Counted from the first letter of the stretch, positions 1 to 9,220 are shown. The stretch: 38,148 nucleotides of DNA from Sulfurimonas sp. (GCF_028694895.1 NZ_JAQVKA010000009.1:1-38148), one strand, 5' to 3'. Notes: generated by a model not told the origin, from the sequence alone. Made by a program: numbers and translations.

Positions 1-12
1 CTCTTCCGATCT
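1..12. other. Illumina adapter remnant at assembly edge
   Basis: The first 12 bases, CTCTTCCGATCT, are identical to the 3' end of the standard Illumina TruSeq adapter. Genomic sequence of the adaptor-protein gene begins directly after it. This is an untrimmed read end that became a contig end, not biology. By chance the 12 bases keep the following reading frame open, so a gene caller could extend the protein into it. Confidence 0.93.
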
Positions 13-13
13 A

Positions 14-820
14 GAAACAAAAGCATCTGTAGTATATGCAGAGGGTGAGTTTGAGAGAGTTGATAATATGTACAGCGCAACAGGTGGAAACTATCCATCA
101 AAAAGAGAGCTTGATGAGGCTAGAGCAAATATGGATAGAGCAAAGGCTGCTTATAACGCGGCAGTAGCTCAAACCAAGCAAGCATCTGCAGAGGTAGATA
201 CTAATGAAGATAACCTCCGCAAAGCTATTGTAGTCTCTCCTATAAATGGAATAGTTTTAGAGCGAAAAGTAGAGCCTGGGCAGACTGTTGCTGCTACATT
301 ACAAACACCAATTTTATTTAAAATGGCAGAAGATTTAACAAAAATGAGAGTCATTTTAAGCGTTGATGAGGCTGATATCGGCGAGGTTAAAGAGGAGCAA
401 AGTGTTGAGTTTAGTGTTGATGCTTATTCTGATAGAAAGTTTAAAGGCACGATTACTCAACTACGTCTAAACTCAGAAATCGTAAATGGTGTTGTAACTT
501 ACGATGCAGTAGTTGATGTTGATAACCAAGATTTGCTTCTAAGGCCTGGTATGACGGTTTCTGCTTTAATAACTACCTCTATTTTAGAGAGTGTTTTAAG
601 CGTGCCAAACGCAGCTCTTCGTTTTACGCCTCCAGAACAAAACAGTGGTGAAAAAAAGGCAAAAGGGACTATCCAAGCTCCACATGTATGGATATTAAAA
701 GATAATAAACCGTATAAAATAGAGCTAAAAGTTGGCAAGAGCGATGGCTCTTCTACAGTTATTTTATCATCAGAGTTAAAAGTTGGCGACAGTGTAATTA
801 TCGGGGTTAAAAAACCATGA
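14..820 (+). CDS. macA: MacA-type periplasmic adaptor (membrane fusion) protein, 5'-truncated
   Basis: This is the periplasmic adaptor of a tripartite efflux or secretion pump, linking the inner-membrane MacB-type transporter encoded next to an outer-membrane channel. The frame is open from the left edge. The first ATG at 68 lies inside the coiled-coil hairpin (alternating Lys/Glu/Ala heptads to about codon 57), so the N-terminus, membrane anchor and first lipoyl half are missing. The second lipoyl half is visible as VVSPINGIVLERKVEPGQTV, followed by the beta-barrel domain (around DEADIGEV) and the membrane-proximal domain (LRPGMTVSALI). The stop overlaps the next start as ATGA, so the three genes form one operon. 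Family assignment is strong; the substrate cannot be read from the sequence. No outer-membrane partner is visible. Confidence 0.85.
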   Translation, partial: ETKASVVYAEGEFERVDNMYSATGGNYPSKRELDEARANMDRAKAAYNAAVAQTKQASAEVDTNEDNLRKAIVVSPINGIVLERKVEPGQTVAATLQTPILFKMAEDLTKMRVILSVDEADIGEVKEEQSVEFSVDAYSDRKFKGTITQLRLNSEIVNGVVTYDAVVDVDNQDLLLRPGMTVSALITTSILESVLSVPNAALRFTPPEQNSGEKKAKGTIQAPHVWILKDNKPYKIELKVGKSDGSSTVILSSELKVGDSVIIGVKKP

Positions 821-1530
821 TACAAGAGGAGAAAGAGCCTATTATCTCACTTCGCGGGATAGTAAAGTCTTATGGCAGTGCAGAAGCTACAACTTACGCT
901 CTTCGCGGTGTGGATTTGGATATAAAACAGGGTGAGTTTGTTGCTATCATGGGGCCTAGTGGTTCAGGAAAATCTACTGTTATGAATATCATAGGAGGCC
1001 TTGATACTTTTAATAGTGGAGAGTATAACTTTGGCGGTGTAGATATAGGCAGTCTCTCGCTTGATCAAAAAACACTTCTTCGCCGTAACTACATCGGTTT
1101 TATATTTCAAGGATTTAATCTATTAGGCAAAACAACTGCTATTGAAAATGTCGAACTTCCACTTTTGTATAGAGGTTTCTCGGCACATGATCGCTCAGAG
1201 ATGGCAATGAATGCCCTTCGCAGTGTTGGGCTTGAGAAAGTATCGCACCATACTCCAGGACAACTCTCAGGCGGACAACAGCAAAGAGTCGCGATTGCAA
1301 GGGCAATCGTAACTGATCCCTTTATTTTACTAGCAGATGAGCCAACAGGAAATCTTGATACTGTAAAAGGTAAAGAGATTATGGAGTTATTAAGTTCATT
1401 TAACAAAGAAAAAGGCTTAACAATTGTTATGGTAACGCATGAGGATGAGATGGCAGCTTATGCTTCTAGAATCATCCGTTTTCGTGATGGGAAGATTGAC
1501 AACTCAGTTCATACAAAGATAGTTCAATGA
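817..1530 (+). CDS. MacB-type ABC transporter ATP-binding protein
   Basis: A 237-residue cytoplasmic ATPase of the MacB/LolD/FtsE class that powers the permease encoded next. Walker A is GPSGSGKST at residues 46-54. A Q-loop (FIFQGFNLL), the signature LSGGQQQRVAIARA, Walker B with the catalytic Glu (LLADEPTGNLD) and the switch His (VMVTHED) are all intact. E. coli MacB is one fused polypeptide; here the ATPase and membrane parts are separate genes, which is common outside the enterics. The gene overlaps both neighbours by ATGA, so translation is probably coupled. Confidence 0.93.
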   Translation: MIQEEKEPIISLRGIVKSYGSAEATTYALRGVDLDIKQGEFVAIMGPSGSGKSTVMNIIGGLDTFNSGEYNFGGVDIGSLSLDQKTLLRRNYIGFIFQGFNLLGKTTAIENVELPLLYRGFSAHDRSEMAMNALRSVGLEKVSHHTPGQLSGGQQQRVAIARAIVTDPFILLADEPTGNLDTVKGKEIMELLSSFNKEKGLTIVMVTHEDEMAAYASRIIRFRDGKIDNSVHTKIVQ

Positions 1531-2738
1531 TACAAAATGCTTTTTTTCTAGCCCTCAGAGAGATTCGCAGAAGTGCTATGCGCTCTATGCTCACAACTCT
1601 TGGCATTGTTATAGGGATTGCATCAGTTATAGCTATGGTTATGCTCGGTGATGCAACAACTGCATATATCACTCAAAGCATCTCAAAACTCGGTACAAAT
1701 ATGCTAATGGTCATCCCTGGTCAAGAGCGCAAGGGAGTACCAAGTAGCTCTTTAATGGCAAAGAAGTTTACCCATAATGATATCGAGGCGATAAAAAAAG
1801 AGGTAGCAAATATACGTGGAGCTGCACCTGTTGGCTCAACGATGATACGCGCTGTTTATGGCAATCAAAACTACTCAACAACTATAGAGGGAACTGATAA
1901 CGACTACTTTATAGTAAAAGATTGGGTTTTTGCTTCTGGTAGAAATTTTAGCGAAATTGAGTTGCGTAGTGGAAAAGCTGTATGCGTAATAGGTGAGAGT
2001 GTTAAAAAAGAGCTTTATAAAGATCAAGATCCAATAGGAACATCCTTAAGATTAGAGAACTTCTCTTGCGAAGTTATCGGGCTTTTAGAGTCTAAAGGTG
2101 CGGCTATGTTTGGAATGGATCAAGATGATGTAATCATAGCTCCTATTCGTATGTTTCAACGCCGTATAAGTGGAAATCAAGATATCTCAAGAATCATGCT
2201 CTCAGCTAGTAGCGCAGAGGTTATTGAGAGTGCTAAAGCCTCAACTATTGCACTTTTACAAGAACGACGCCGCATCGGTTTAACCCAAGAAGATGACTTT
2301 TTTGTACATGATATGCGAGAGATGGTTCAAACGCTCTCCTCAACAACCAAAATGCTTACTATTTTACTCGGCGCTGTTGCTGCAATTAGCCTACTTGTTG
2401 GTGGAATTGGTATCATGAACATCATGCTAGTATCAGTTACTGAGAGAACTCGTGAAATAGGCATACGCTTGGCTATTGGTGCTTTAGAGAGAGAAGTTTT
2501 ACTTCAGTTTTTAATAGAGGCTGTTGTTCTTTCTTCACTTGGTGGAATTATTGGAATAGCTTTGGGGATTGGTGTTGGTGTTGGAACAACCATCTATTTT
2601 GATCTTCCACTAATTTTTAATACATCCATTATTTTTATAGCCTTTCTTTTTTCTACTTGCGTGGGCATAATTTTTGGTTATTTTCCAGCACAAAAAGCAG
2701 CACGTCTAAACCCTATAGATGCGCTTAGACATGAGTAG
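1527..2738 (+). CDS. MacB/FtsX-family ABC transporter permease
   Basis: A 403-residue inner-membrane permease. One N-terminal membrane segment (about residues 20-42) is followed by a periplasmic MacB core domain of about 220 residues and then three C-terminal membrane segments (roughly 275-300, 325-355 and 365-390). The FtsX signature lies at the first of these, GGIGIMNIMLVSVTERTREI. The final stretch PAQKAARLNPIDALRHE is the usual C-terminus of this family. This is the mechanotransmission-type permease working with the adjacent ATPase and adaptor. Exported molecules could be a macrolide, peptide, lipoprotein or siderophore; nothing here decides between them. Confidence 0.93.
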   Translation: MIQNAFFLALREIRRSAMRSMLTTLGIVIGIASVIAMVMLGDATTAYITQSISKLGTNMLMVIPGQERKGVPSSSLMAKKFTHNDIEAIKKEVANIRGAAPVGSTMIRAVYGNQNYSTTIEGTDNDYFIVKDWVFASGRNFSEIELRSGKAVCVIGESVKKELYKDQDPIGTSLRLENFSCEVIGLLESKGAAMFGMDQDDVIIAPIRMFQRRISGNQDISRIMLSASSAEVIESAKASTIALLQERRRIGLTQEDDFFVHDMREMVQTLSSTTKMLTILLGAVAAISLLVGGIGIMNIMLVSVTERTREIGIRLAIGALEREVLLQFLIEAVVLSSLGGIIGIALGIGVGVGTTIYFDLPLIFNTSIIFIAFLFSTCVGIIFGYFPAQKAARLNPIDALRHE

Positions 2739-2759
2739 AGATAGGTTCTATTTTTTTTT
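2739..2759 (+). terminator. Weak possible terminator after the MacAB operon
   Basis: A short imperfect hairpin (AGATAG, loop GTT, CTATTT, including one G-T pair) begins right after the permease stop and runs into nine consecutive T. The stem is weak and AT-rich. The position before the next promoter makes a terminator plausible but not certain. Confidence 0.3.
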
Positions 2760-2808
2760 AAAAACTCTTTAGTGTTGATAATGATCAAAAAAATAGATTG
2801 TAGGCATA

Positions 2809-2837
2809 TTGACAATATTACCCATATATGATAATAT
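2809..2837 (+). promoter_or_regulatory. Promoter of the regulator-nucleotidyltransferase pair
   Basis: TTGACA at 2809-2814, a 17-base spacer and TAATAT at 2832-2837 form a near-consensus sigma-70 promoter. Such a complete -35 is uncommon in this phylum. The predicted start of transcription is near 2844, about 28 bases before the regulator ATG. The TTG of the -35 could be misread as a start codon. Confidence 0.6.
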
Positions 2838-2857
2838 TTTAAATAATATTTTTATCA
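2829..2857. promoter_or_regulatory. Candidate operator (imperfect inverted repeat) over the -10
   Basis: TGATAATATT at 2829-2838 faces AATATTTTTATCA at 2845-2857, an inverted repeat interrupted by three extra bases and overlapping the -10 and transcription start. Smaller dyads flank it: TTGAT/ATCAA at 2775-2788 and ATCATGAT at 2854-2861. An HTH protein encoded immediately downstream commonly autoregulates from such a site; binding here is inferred. The region is so AT-rich that chance symmetry is possible. Confidence 0.35.
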
Positions 2858-2871
2858 TGATAGGGAAATTT

Positions 2872-3444
2872 ATGATAGCGCCCATAGACTTTATAAAAGA
2901 AAAATACATAATTCCAAATAAAATCACTCAAGATGAGTTATGTAAATCACTTGATATTGGTAAAAGAACTATAAGTGAACTTTATCAGCATAAAAGAGGT
3001 TTTACTATCCACACTGCAAAAAAGTTTGCAAAGTTTTTTAATATAAAACCTGAGTTTATTTTAATGAAGCAGTTAGAATATGACCTAGCTAATGATAAAG
3101 AAGAGTATTTAGATGTTAAACCTTTTGAAGTTATAAACGAAGAGGAAAATAGACTAAATAGTGCTAAGTGGATATTAGCAACTATCAACAACTCTATTAG
3201 TGATAAAAATATGCACTATAGTATTGATGATTTGTACCAGATTTTTGTTAGTAATAAAATAGATAAAAAATATAACTATGCGATAGCAACACTCTTTAAA
3301 GAAGTCTCTTATGAAGATGTTGTTAAGTACTGCAAATTATATGAGATCAAAAAAAATGATATAAAAAGAGTCTATGATTACTATCTAGAACAATTTAATG
3401 CAAAAGCAATAAAAGAGTATGAGTGGCTATTTGAAGAACTTTGA
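2872..3444 (+). CDS. Xre/HigA-like HTH regulator, probable antitoxin
   Basis: A 190-residue DNA-binding protein. Residues about 17-57 form a helix-turn-helix (ITQDELCKSLDIGKRTISEL, then a HigA/VapI-like stretch with NIKPEFIL). The C-terminal half, about 95-190, is an acidic and lysine-rich helical domain I do not recognise. The start is set at 2872 because AGGGA lies 6-7 bases upstream and because the longer in-frame TTG at 2809 is the promoter -35. It overlaps the nucleotidyltransferase gene by 26 bases, pointing to coupled translation and a shared role, most likely as antitoxin and autorepressor. The classical AbiEi antitoxin has a different, winged-helix architecture, so this is a variant pairing. 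A plain regulator remains possible. Confidence 0.7.
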   Translation: MIAPIDFIKEKYIIPNKITQDELCKSLDIGKRTISELYQHKRGFTIHTAKKFAKFFNIKPEFILMKQLEYDLANDKEEYLDVKPFEVINEEENRLNSAKWILATINNSISDKNMHYSIDDLYQIFVSNKIDKKYNYAIATLFKEVSYEDVVKYCKLYEIKKNDIKRVYDYYLEQFNAKAIKEYEWLFEEL

Positions 3445-4114
3445 AAAACAGATAGATGCACTAAACAGAGTCTATCATGAATTGATACAAGGTATAGAAA
3501 ATCAAGCTACTCTAAAAAACTGGTGGGTTTTTGGTGGCGGAACAGCGTTAGCAATGTTTCATTTTAATCATAGAAAGTCTTTTGATATAGATATTTTTAT
3601 AACAGAAGCTCAAGTTTTTGATTTTTTAAATCCAAAGTGGTACATAGATGAAACAACACTGTTTGACCAAAATGAATATAGATTTGATGGTGCAAGCCAT
3701 CATGTGCAACTAAAAACTAAAGATGATATAAAAGTAGATTTTTTACTCAATGAAGCAATAATAAACAGACCTATTTTAAACACAACTATACCACTTGATT
3801 TTGAATTATATTACGAAAGCATCGAAGATATAATTGCTAAAAAAGTAAAGTACAGAAAAGAAGACAACCTAACAAGAGATATTTTTGACTTAGCCGTCGC
3901 TATTTCAAAAAATGAGAATATCCTAAAAGATTTAATTGAGTCTAGATTTATAAGTCATGAAGATTTAGCAAAATTAAACAAAAGTTTAAACTCACTTAAT
4001 GAGAATTTATATAATACTGAACTCGAAAAAATAGAGCCACAATGTAGTGAATACTTAGATATAGCTCACAAAGCAAAAAAAATTATACAGACGAGTATAA
4101 AGAAAATCAAATAG
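3419..4114 (+). CDS. AbiEii/MenT-like nucleotidyltransferase, probable toxin
   Basis: A 231-residue cytoplasmic protein of the AbiEii toxin-like nucleotidyltransferase family. The fingerprint is VFGGGTAL at residues 37-44, then HRKSFDIDIF with acidic residues D56 and D58, and a third candidate carboxylate D107 in KVDFL. A later block, EDIIAKKVKYR followed by RDIFDLAV (about 136-160), is also typical of the family. Members such as AbiEii and MenT transfer nucleotides to RNA or proteins and stop growth, often during phage infection. All key residues are present, so activity is plausible. The ATG at 3419 is preceded by AAAGAG. The gene follows the HTH gene with overlap and no others, so it looks like a two-gene module. 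Confidence 0.78.
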   Translation: MSGYLKNFEKQIDALNRVYHELIQGIENQATLKNWWVFGGGTALAMFHFNHRKSFDIDIFITEAQVFDFLNPKWYIDETTLFDQNEYRFDGASHHVQLKTKDDIKVDFLLNEAIINRPILNTTIPLDFELYYESIEDIIAKKVKYRKEDNLTRDIFDLAVAISKNENILKDLIESRFISHEDLAKLNKSLNSLNENLYNTELEKIEPQCSEYLDIAHKAKKIIQTSIKKIK

Positions 4115-4173
4115 GATCATGCAATAATACAAAATAAACAGATAAAATTGAGAAAACCTAAGAAGGAGTTGTC

Positions 4174-4458
4174 ATGCAAAAGAGCTTTAAAGCACTGAAC
4201 ATAAAATGTGATGGATGTGCTAACACTATAAAAGAGTCACTAAAGAGTGAGTTTGGCGAAGTTGATGTTGATTTATCACAAGAACCTAGAGTTGTTACCT
4301 TAGAGATAAAAGATGAAGAAGCAGAGCAAAATTTTCTAAAAAAAATGAGATCTCTTGGTTATCCACTAGAAGGTGAAGAGCTTGGAACTTTTACAAAAGG
4401 TACTCTTAAAGCTAAAAGTTTTGTCTCATGTGCAATTGGAAAAATAAATAAGAAATAA
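4174..4458 (+). CDS. Small heavy-metal-associated (HMA) domain protein
   Basis: A 94-residue cytoplasmic protein. Residues 1-67 form one HMA domain with the metal-binding motif KCDGCANTI (C13 and C16) near the N-terminus and the usual alternating strand-helix pattern. The domain binds Cu(I) or another soft metal and usually hands it to a P-type ATPase. The tail (68-94) is basic and holds one more cysteine (C87 region, FVSCAIG), which is longer than the roughly 70 residues of typical chaperones. A strong ribosome site, AAGGAG, precedes the ATG. No metal ATPase or metal regulator is adjacent, so its partner must be encoded elsewhere. Confidence 0.82.
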   Translation: MQKSFKALNIKCDGCANTIKESLKSEFGEVDVDLSQEPRVVTLEIKDEEAEQNFLKKMRSLGYPLEGEELGTFTKGTLKAKSFVSCAIGKINKK

Positions 4459-4615
4459 ATAGACTATATATTTAAGTTTATATACAAATTTTCACCATAA
4501 TTACAACTATCTTAAGAGATAAAAGCAGAACTCTTACTTGTATTTTACTTCTAAATAGTAGGCACATTATTATACCTTAGCTCTTTGTTTTACATTTTTT
4601 TAACAACAAAAAAGC

Positions 4616-4621
4616 TATAAT
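4616..4621 (+). promoter_or_regulatory. -10 element upstream of guaB
   Basis: A perfect TATAAT at 4616-4621 sits 52 bases before the guaB ATG and follows T- and A-rich tracts, the arrangement usual for sigma-70 promoters of this phylum, which lack a clear -35. The 215-base gap before guaB also holds a small dyad (TATCT/AGATA, 4508-4521) without a T-run, and otherwise nothing I can assign. Confidence 0.5.
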
Positions 4622-4649
4622 TCGCAGAATTTTATTGAAACATAAATAA

Positions 4650-6119
<1,470 letters not shown>

Positions 6120-6123
6120 CAAT

Positions 6124-6633
6124 ATACATGAAGTAAGATACGCTGGCTTTTGGGCGCGTTTTTTTGCTTCATTTTTAGACACTCTTTTCTTAGCTCTTCC
6201 AGTTGCAATCATTATCTATTTTTTAAGTGATGGTAACTGGTTTAACTTCTCACAATTTCAGCAAAATATCTCTTATGCAATGAGTGGAAATGCTGCAGCA
6301 GCACTTGCAGAACAACCTCAAAAATCTCTTAAATGGGAACTTTTATTTGAAGTCTCAGTTTTGTTAATTAGTGCAATTTTTTGGAGAAAATCTCAAGGAG
6401 CAACTCCTGGAAAAAAAATTTTACATATTAAGATAGTTGATGCTAAAACATTTAAAGAGATAGATAGCAGACAAGCTTTTACTCGCTCTCTTGGTTATTT
6501 TGCTTCTGTACTTACTTTTTTAGTAGGCTTTCTCATGGTTGCGTTTAGGCAAGACAAAAGAGGTTTACATGACCTCTTAGCTGGAACTGCGGTTATTTAT
6601 GACGACACGAAAGACGTATATTTAGACAACTAA
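6124..6633 (+). CDS. RDD-family membrane protein with no ordinary start codon
   Basis: An inner-membrane protein of unknown function with the RDD-domain pattern: RYAGFWARFFASFLDTLFLA near the start, then a second membrane segment (about 6352-6390), a GATPGKKIL turn, and a third segment ending before QDKRGLHDLLAGT. The first in-frame ATG is at 6280, but the family's defining first segment is encoded before it, from about 6130, so a 6280 start would delete it. Between the in-frame stop at 6088-6090 and 6130 there is no ATG, GTG or TTG; only ATT at 6106 (with AAGAAG six bases upstream) and ATA at 6124. An ATG at 6128 is one base out of frame. Either a rare start codon or a one-base error or mutation explains this. 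I give the minimal extent. The 3' end overlaps the convergent gene by 12 bases. Confidence 0.72.
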   Translation: MHEVRYAGFWARFFASFLDTLFLALPVAIIIYFLSDGNWFNFSQFQQNISYAMSGNAAAALAEQPQKSLKWELLFEVSVLLISAIFWRKSQGATPGKKILHIKIVDAKTFKEIDSRQAFTRSLGYFASVLTFLVGFLMVAFRQDKRGLHDLLAGTAVIYDDTKDVYLDN

Positions 6634-7662
6634 ATCAAGCTCTTGAAGCACCCCTGCACTTCCATTTTCACTCAAATAGATAGAGCTCTCACGCAATTTT
6701 GCAACACTTATGTTATCTTCATTTTCTAAATTAAATGATGTTGAAACTGATTTAAGATATAATGCTCCTATACCTTTTTCTTTGAGAGTAAAAAACTCCT
6801 CTTTGCCATCTTCATCTTTTGTCCAAATCAGTAGTTTTTCAAATATAGCGTCATTTTCATCTATCCACATGTTGTTATCTCCATCATATGCTGATAACTC
6901 TTCAAAGCCATTACCTAAAGTTGGACCAAAAAGTTCACTTCCATCATTGATTTTTCCATCATTATTCTTATCTAAGGCTAAAAAACCACTACCACTTCCA
7001 ACAAAAGAAAATTCATCACTCTTGCCATCAAGGTTAAGATCAAAGTTATGTTTTACTCTGCTCATAGTGACTATATCACCATTAAAATTTAGTACAAGCG
7101 GATCAATTAGAGCATCTCCTGCTTTAATAGATATATTCTCACTCATAACTTTAGTTTTACTCATGCTAAATGCTACTTTAAAGTCGATATTAGCGCCCTC
7201 TTTTGTCTTTACGTTTCCACTTGCTATGAAGTTAAGTTCTTCACTATGAGTCTCATTTTTAGAGTAACTATAATCAATTCCCCAGCCTTTAAGTTGTTGC
7301 TCTTGCACCTCATTTGAACCTTTTTTTTGCTCAATACTTAAGCCTTCTACATTGTTTAAAGAGTTGTTTTGAGAGTATTCACGCAGATTTATCTTCTTTC
7401 CTGTTAAGACTTCAAGAGCTCTTATGATTTTCATCAATTTAGGATCAATTGATATCTCTAAAGGGTCTTCTTTAAAAGAGATTTTCTCACCCCTGTTTTG
7501 TTCAAAAAATTTATAACCTTGTGAGAGCTCAAAACGGTCACCTTTAGCAAATTTTTTAACTAAATCCTCATCACCCCATACTTTTAGAGTCTCACTCTCT
7601 TGGATTGTCTCTTTTTTTTGATATGAGGAAAACAGTGATACGTCCGATTGTTCTATCTTCAT
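6622..7662 (-). CDS. EF-hand-like calcium-binding protein of unknown function
   Basis: A 346-residue protein without a signal peptide or membrane segment. The N-terminal half is charged and low in order. The C-terminal half carries calcium-loop motifs: DLNLDGKSDEF (about 206-216), LDKNNDGKINDGSELFGP (about 230-247) and DGDNNMWIDENDAIFEKL (about 260-277). This block is common at the end of RTX and other calcium-binding proteins from proteobacteria. A good ribosome site, AAGGAG with a six-base gap, precedes the ATG. A sequence resembling a flagellar sigma-28 promoter lies just upstream, which would tie the gene to motility or surface functions, but the protein itself is not recognisable as a flagellar part. 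Binding of Ca2+ is inferred. Confidence 0.75.
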   Translation of the reverse strand: MKIEQSDVSLFSSYQKKETIQESETLKVWGDEDLVKKFAKGDRFELSQGYKFFEQNRGEKISFKEDPLEISIDPKLMKIIRALEVLTGKKINLREYSQNNSLNNVEGLSIEQKKGSNEVQEQQLKGWGIDYSYSKNETHSEELNFIASGNVKTKEGANIDFKVAFSMSKTKVMSENISIKAGDALIDPLVLNFNGDIVTMSRVKHNFDLNLDGKSDEFSFVGSGSGFLALDKNNDGKINDGSELFGPTLGNGFEELSAYDGDNNMWIDENDAIFEKLLIWTKDEDGKEEFFTLKEKGIGALYLKSVSTSFNLENEDNISVAKLRESSIYLSENGSAGVLQELDLVV

Positions 7663-7687
7663 GGCATGCTCCTTGATTATTCTTTTT

Positions 7688-7714
7688 ATATCGGTAAATA
7701 ATGGATATTTTTTA
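7688..7714 (-). promoter_or_regulatory. Candidate sigma-28 (FliA) promoter of the EF-hand gene
   Basis: On the minus strand TAAAAAAT (7714-7707), exactly 11 bases, then ACCGATAT (7695-7688) match the sigma-28 layout TAAAGTTT-N11-GCCGATAA at the most conserved positions (TAAA and CCGATA). It lies 26 bases before the ATG. TATAAA overlapping it is a possible sigma-70 alternative. Confidence 0.42.
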
Positions 7715-7747
7715 GCGACATTTCACTCTATAGCTTTTGCTATATTA

Positions 7748-7776
7748 TTGACTTTTATTGTAAAATAGTGTAAAAT
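7748..7776 (+). promoter_or_regulatory. Promoter of the SLAC1-like channel gene
   Basis: TTGACT at 7748-7753, a 17-base spacer and TAAAAT at 7771-7776 form a good sigma-70 promoter about 38 bases before the ATG at 7815. TAAAAT at 7761 and TATAAC at 7787 are alternative -10 boxes in this AT-rich 152-base divergent gap. Confidence 0.48.
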
Positions 7777-7814
7777 TTATAAAAATTATAACTTAACATA
7801 ATAAAAGGTCTTAA

Positions 7815-8777
7815 ATGGAAGATAAGTTTAAAATAAATAGGCTAGAATTTTTCCCAGTGATGATGTTTTCTATTGTCATGGGACTTAGTGGTCTTACTAT
7901 AACATATCAAAAAGCCGCTCTGTGGCTTAGTTTTCCCTCTATTATAGGTGAACTTATGATGTATGGTACAACTACTGTTTTTTTACTTATTTTATTTATT
8001 TACTTAAAAAAAGCATTCAAGTACAGACTAGCTGTTGCAAATGAATTTTCTCACCCTGTGAGAATAAACTTCTTTGCAGCTATCTCTATTTCTATGCTGA
8101 TGCTCTCTATTATATATAAAGAAGAGTACTCTTTTATAAGTGCTATTTTTTGGTATCCTGGAACAATTTTGCATTTTTATTTAACCATGTACACCATCTC
8201 TTTTTGGATAAATAAAAATCAACAACTAGATCACTCAAACCCTGCTTGGTTTATCCCAATTGTTGGAAATCTTTTAGTTCCAATTGGTGGTATGGGGTTT
8301 GTTGATATTGATGTTTTAATATATTTCTTTAGCGTTGGGATATTCTTTTGGATAATTCTTTTTTCTGTAATACTAAATAGAATAATCTTTCATAATCAAA
8401 TGGCCGTGAAGTTCATGCCAACACTCTTTATCCTCATAGCACCGCCAGCAGTTGGTTTTATAGCCTACTTTAAAATGTTTGAAGTTGTTGACACTTTTGC
8501 TCTTGTACTATTTAATCTTGGCCTATTTTTTACACTCTTAGTTCTGTTTATGTATAAAAATTTTATAAAAATAAAGTTTTTTATCTCATGGTGGGCTTTT
8601 GTATTTCCAATAGCGGCAATGGCAATAAGTGCTATGTTGATGTATCACATAAAAGCTTCTCTATTTTTAGGGATCCTTTCTTACCTTATGATTGCATCAA
8701 CGACTATCATTATTCTAATTGTTATATATCAAACAATTGTGCATATTGCTAAAGAAGAGATCTGTATAGAAGAGTAA
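7815..8777 (+). CDS. SLAC1/TehA-family (tellurite-resistance/dicarboxylate transporter) membrane protein
   Basis: A 320-residue integral membrane protein with about ten hydrophobic helices and short loops. Two blocks identify the SLAC1/TDT family: FSHPVRINFFAAISISML around residues 79-96 after the second helix, and NPAWFIPIVGNLLVPIGG around 140-157. Structural studies of TehA show an anion channel of this fold with a gating Phe. Substrates in the family include tellurite, malate, sulfite and other anions, and the specificity here is open. The start has AAAGG ten bases upstream. The next gene follows after 18 bases and is probably co-transcribed. Confidence 0.82.
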   Translation: MEDKFKINRLEFFPVMMFSIVMGLSGLTITYQKAALWLSFPSIIGELMMYGTTTVFLLILFIYLKKAFKYRLAVANEFSHPVRINFFAAISISMLMLSIIYKEEYSFISAIFWYPGTILHFYLTMYTISFWINKNQQLDHSNPAWFIPIVGNLLVPIGGMGFVDIDVLIYFFSVGIFFWIILFSVILNRIIFHNQMAVKFMPTLFILIAPPAVGFIAYFKMFEVVDTFALVLFNLGLFFTLLVLFMYKNFIKIKFFISWWAFVFPIAAMAISAMLMYHIKASLFLGILSYLMIASTTIIILIVIYQTIVHIAKEEICIEE

Positions 8778-8795
8778 AAAATTAAAGGAAAAAAG

Positions 8796-9182
8796 ATGAA
8801 AAAAACAGTTTTTATGGATAAGTATCCAGTTTATAGTATAGAGTTTTTAAAGAGTGAGCTTCGTTACTCAAGTGCAAAAGAGATAGTAGAGTACTTTAAA
8901 GAGAAGATTTTAAATCACCCTGTGGCCGAGTTTATTGCTGTTTTTGATCATTATGCTCACACTAAAAAACTAAATGGTGATATTATGGATGGTCTGCTTG
9001 ATGCACAAAACGTCATTTTTTGTTTTGGTAAAGCGATTCCAGCTACAAAAATTTTGGCAGTTCGTCCAAGAAGTATTGGTATCAGCGAATTTGAAGATAA
9101 AATTGTAATTGACTTTATGGAGGCTCCAAAAGAGGATTTACAAAAAGTTATGCAAGATTGGACAAAAGGGCTTAAGCTTTAA
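8796..9182 (+). CDS. Small conserved-looking protein of unknown function
   Basis: A 128-residue soluble protein with no signal peptide. It has a mixed alpha/beta pattern: a helical first third (SAKEIVEYFKEKILNHPV), a central strand region (AEFIAVFDHYAHTK and NVIFCFGKAIPATKILAVRPRSIG) and an acidic end (IVIDFMEAPKEDLQKVMQDW). I do not recognise a named family. GGAAAA precedes the ATG, and it lies 18 bases after the SLAC1-like channel, so a linked role is possible but not shown. Codon use matches the neighbours, so a real gene is likely. Confidence 0.72.
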   Translation: MKKTVFMDKYPVYSIEFLKSELRYSSAKEIVEYFKEKILNHPVAEFIAVFDHYAHTKKLNGDIMDGLLDAQNVIFCFGKAIPATKILAVRPRSIGISEFEDKIVIDFMEAPKEDLQKVMQDWTKGLKL

Positions 9183-9220
9183 TTCTAGAGCTTTTAAAAC
9201 TAAGATTAAACCATTTTAGA

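Noticed and set aside
2809..2871. Upstream TTG start extending the HTH regulator by 21 residues
   Set aside because: The TTG belongs to a TTGACA -35 box with a matching -10 downstream, and ATG 2872 has a ribosome site. The extension is an AT-rich hydrophobic stretch with no family match.
6139..6165. Terminator-like ACGC/GCGT stem with seven T after guaB
   Set aside because: The stem has only four sure pairs and the T-run encodes RFF of the conserved RDD segment, so coding explains it.
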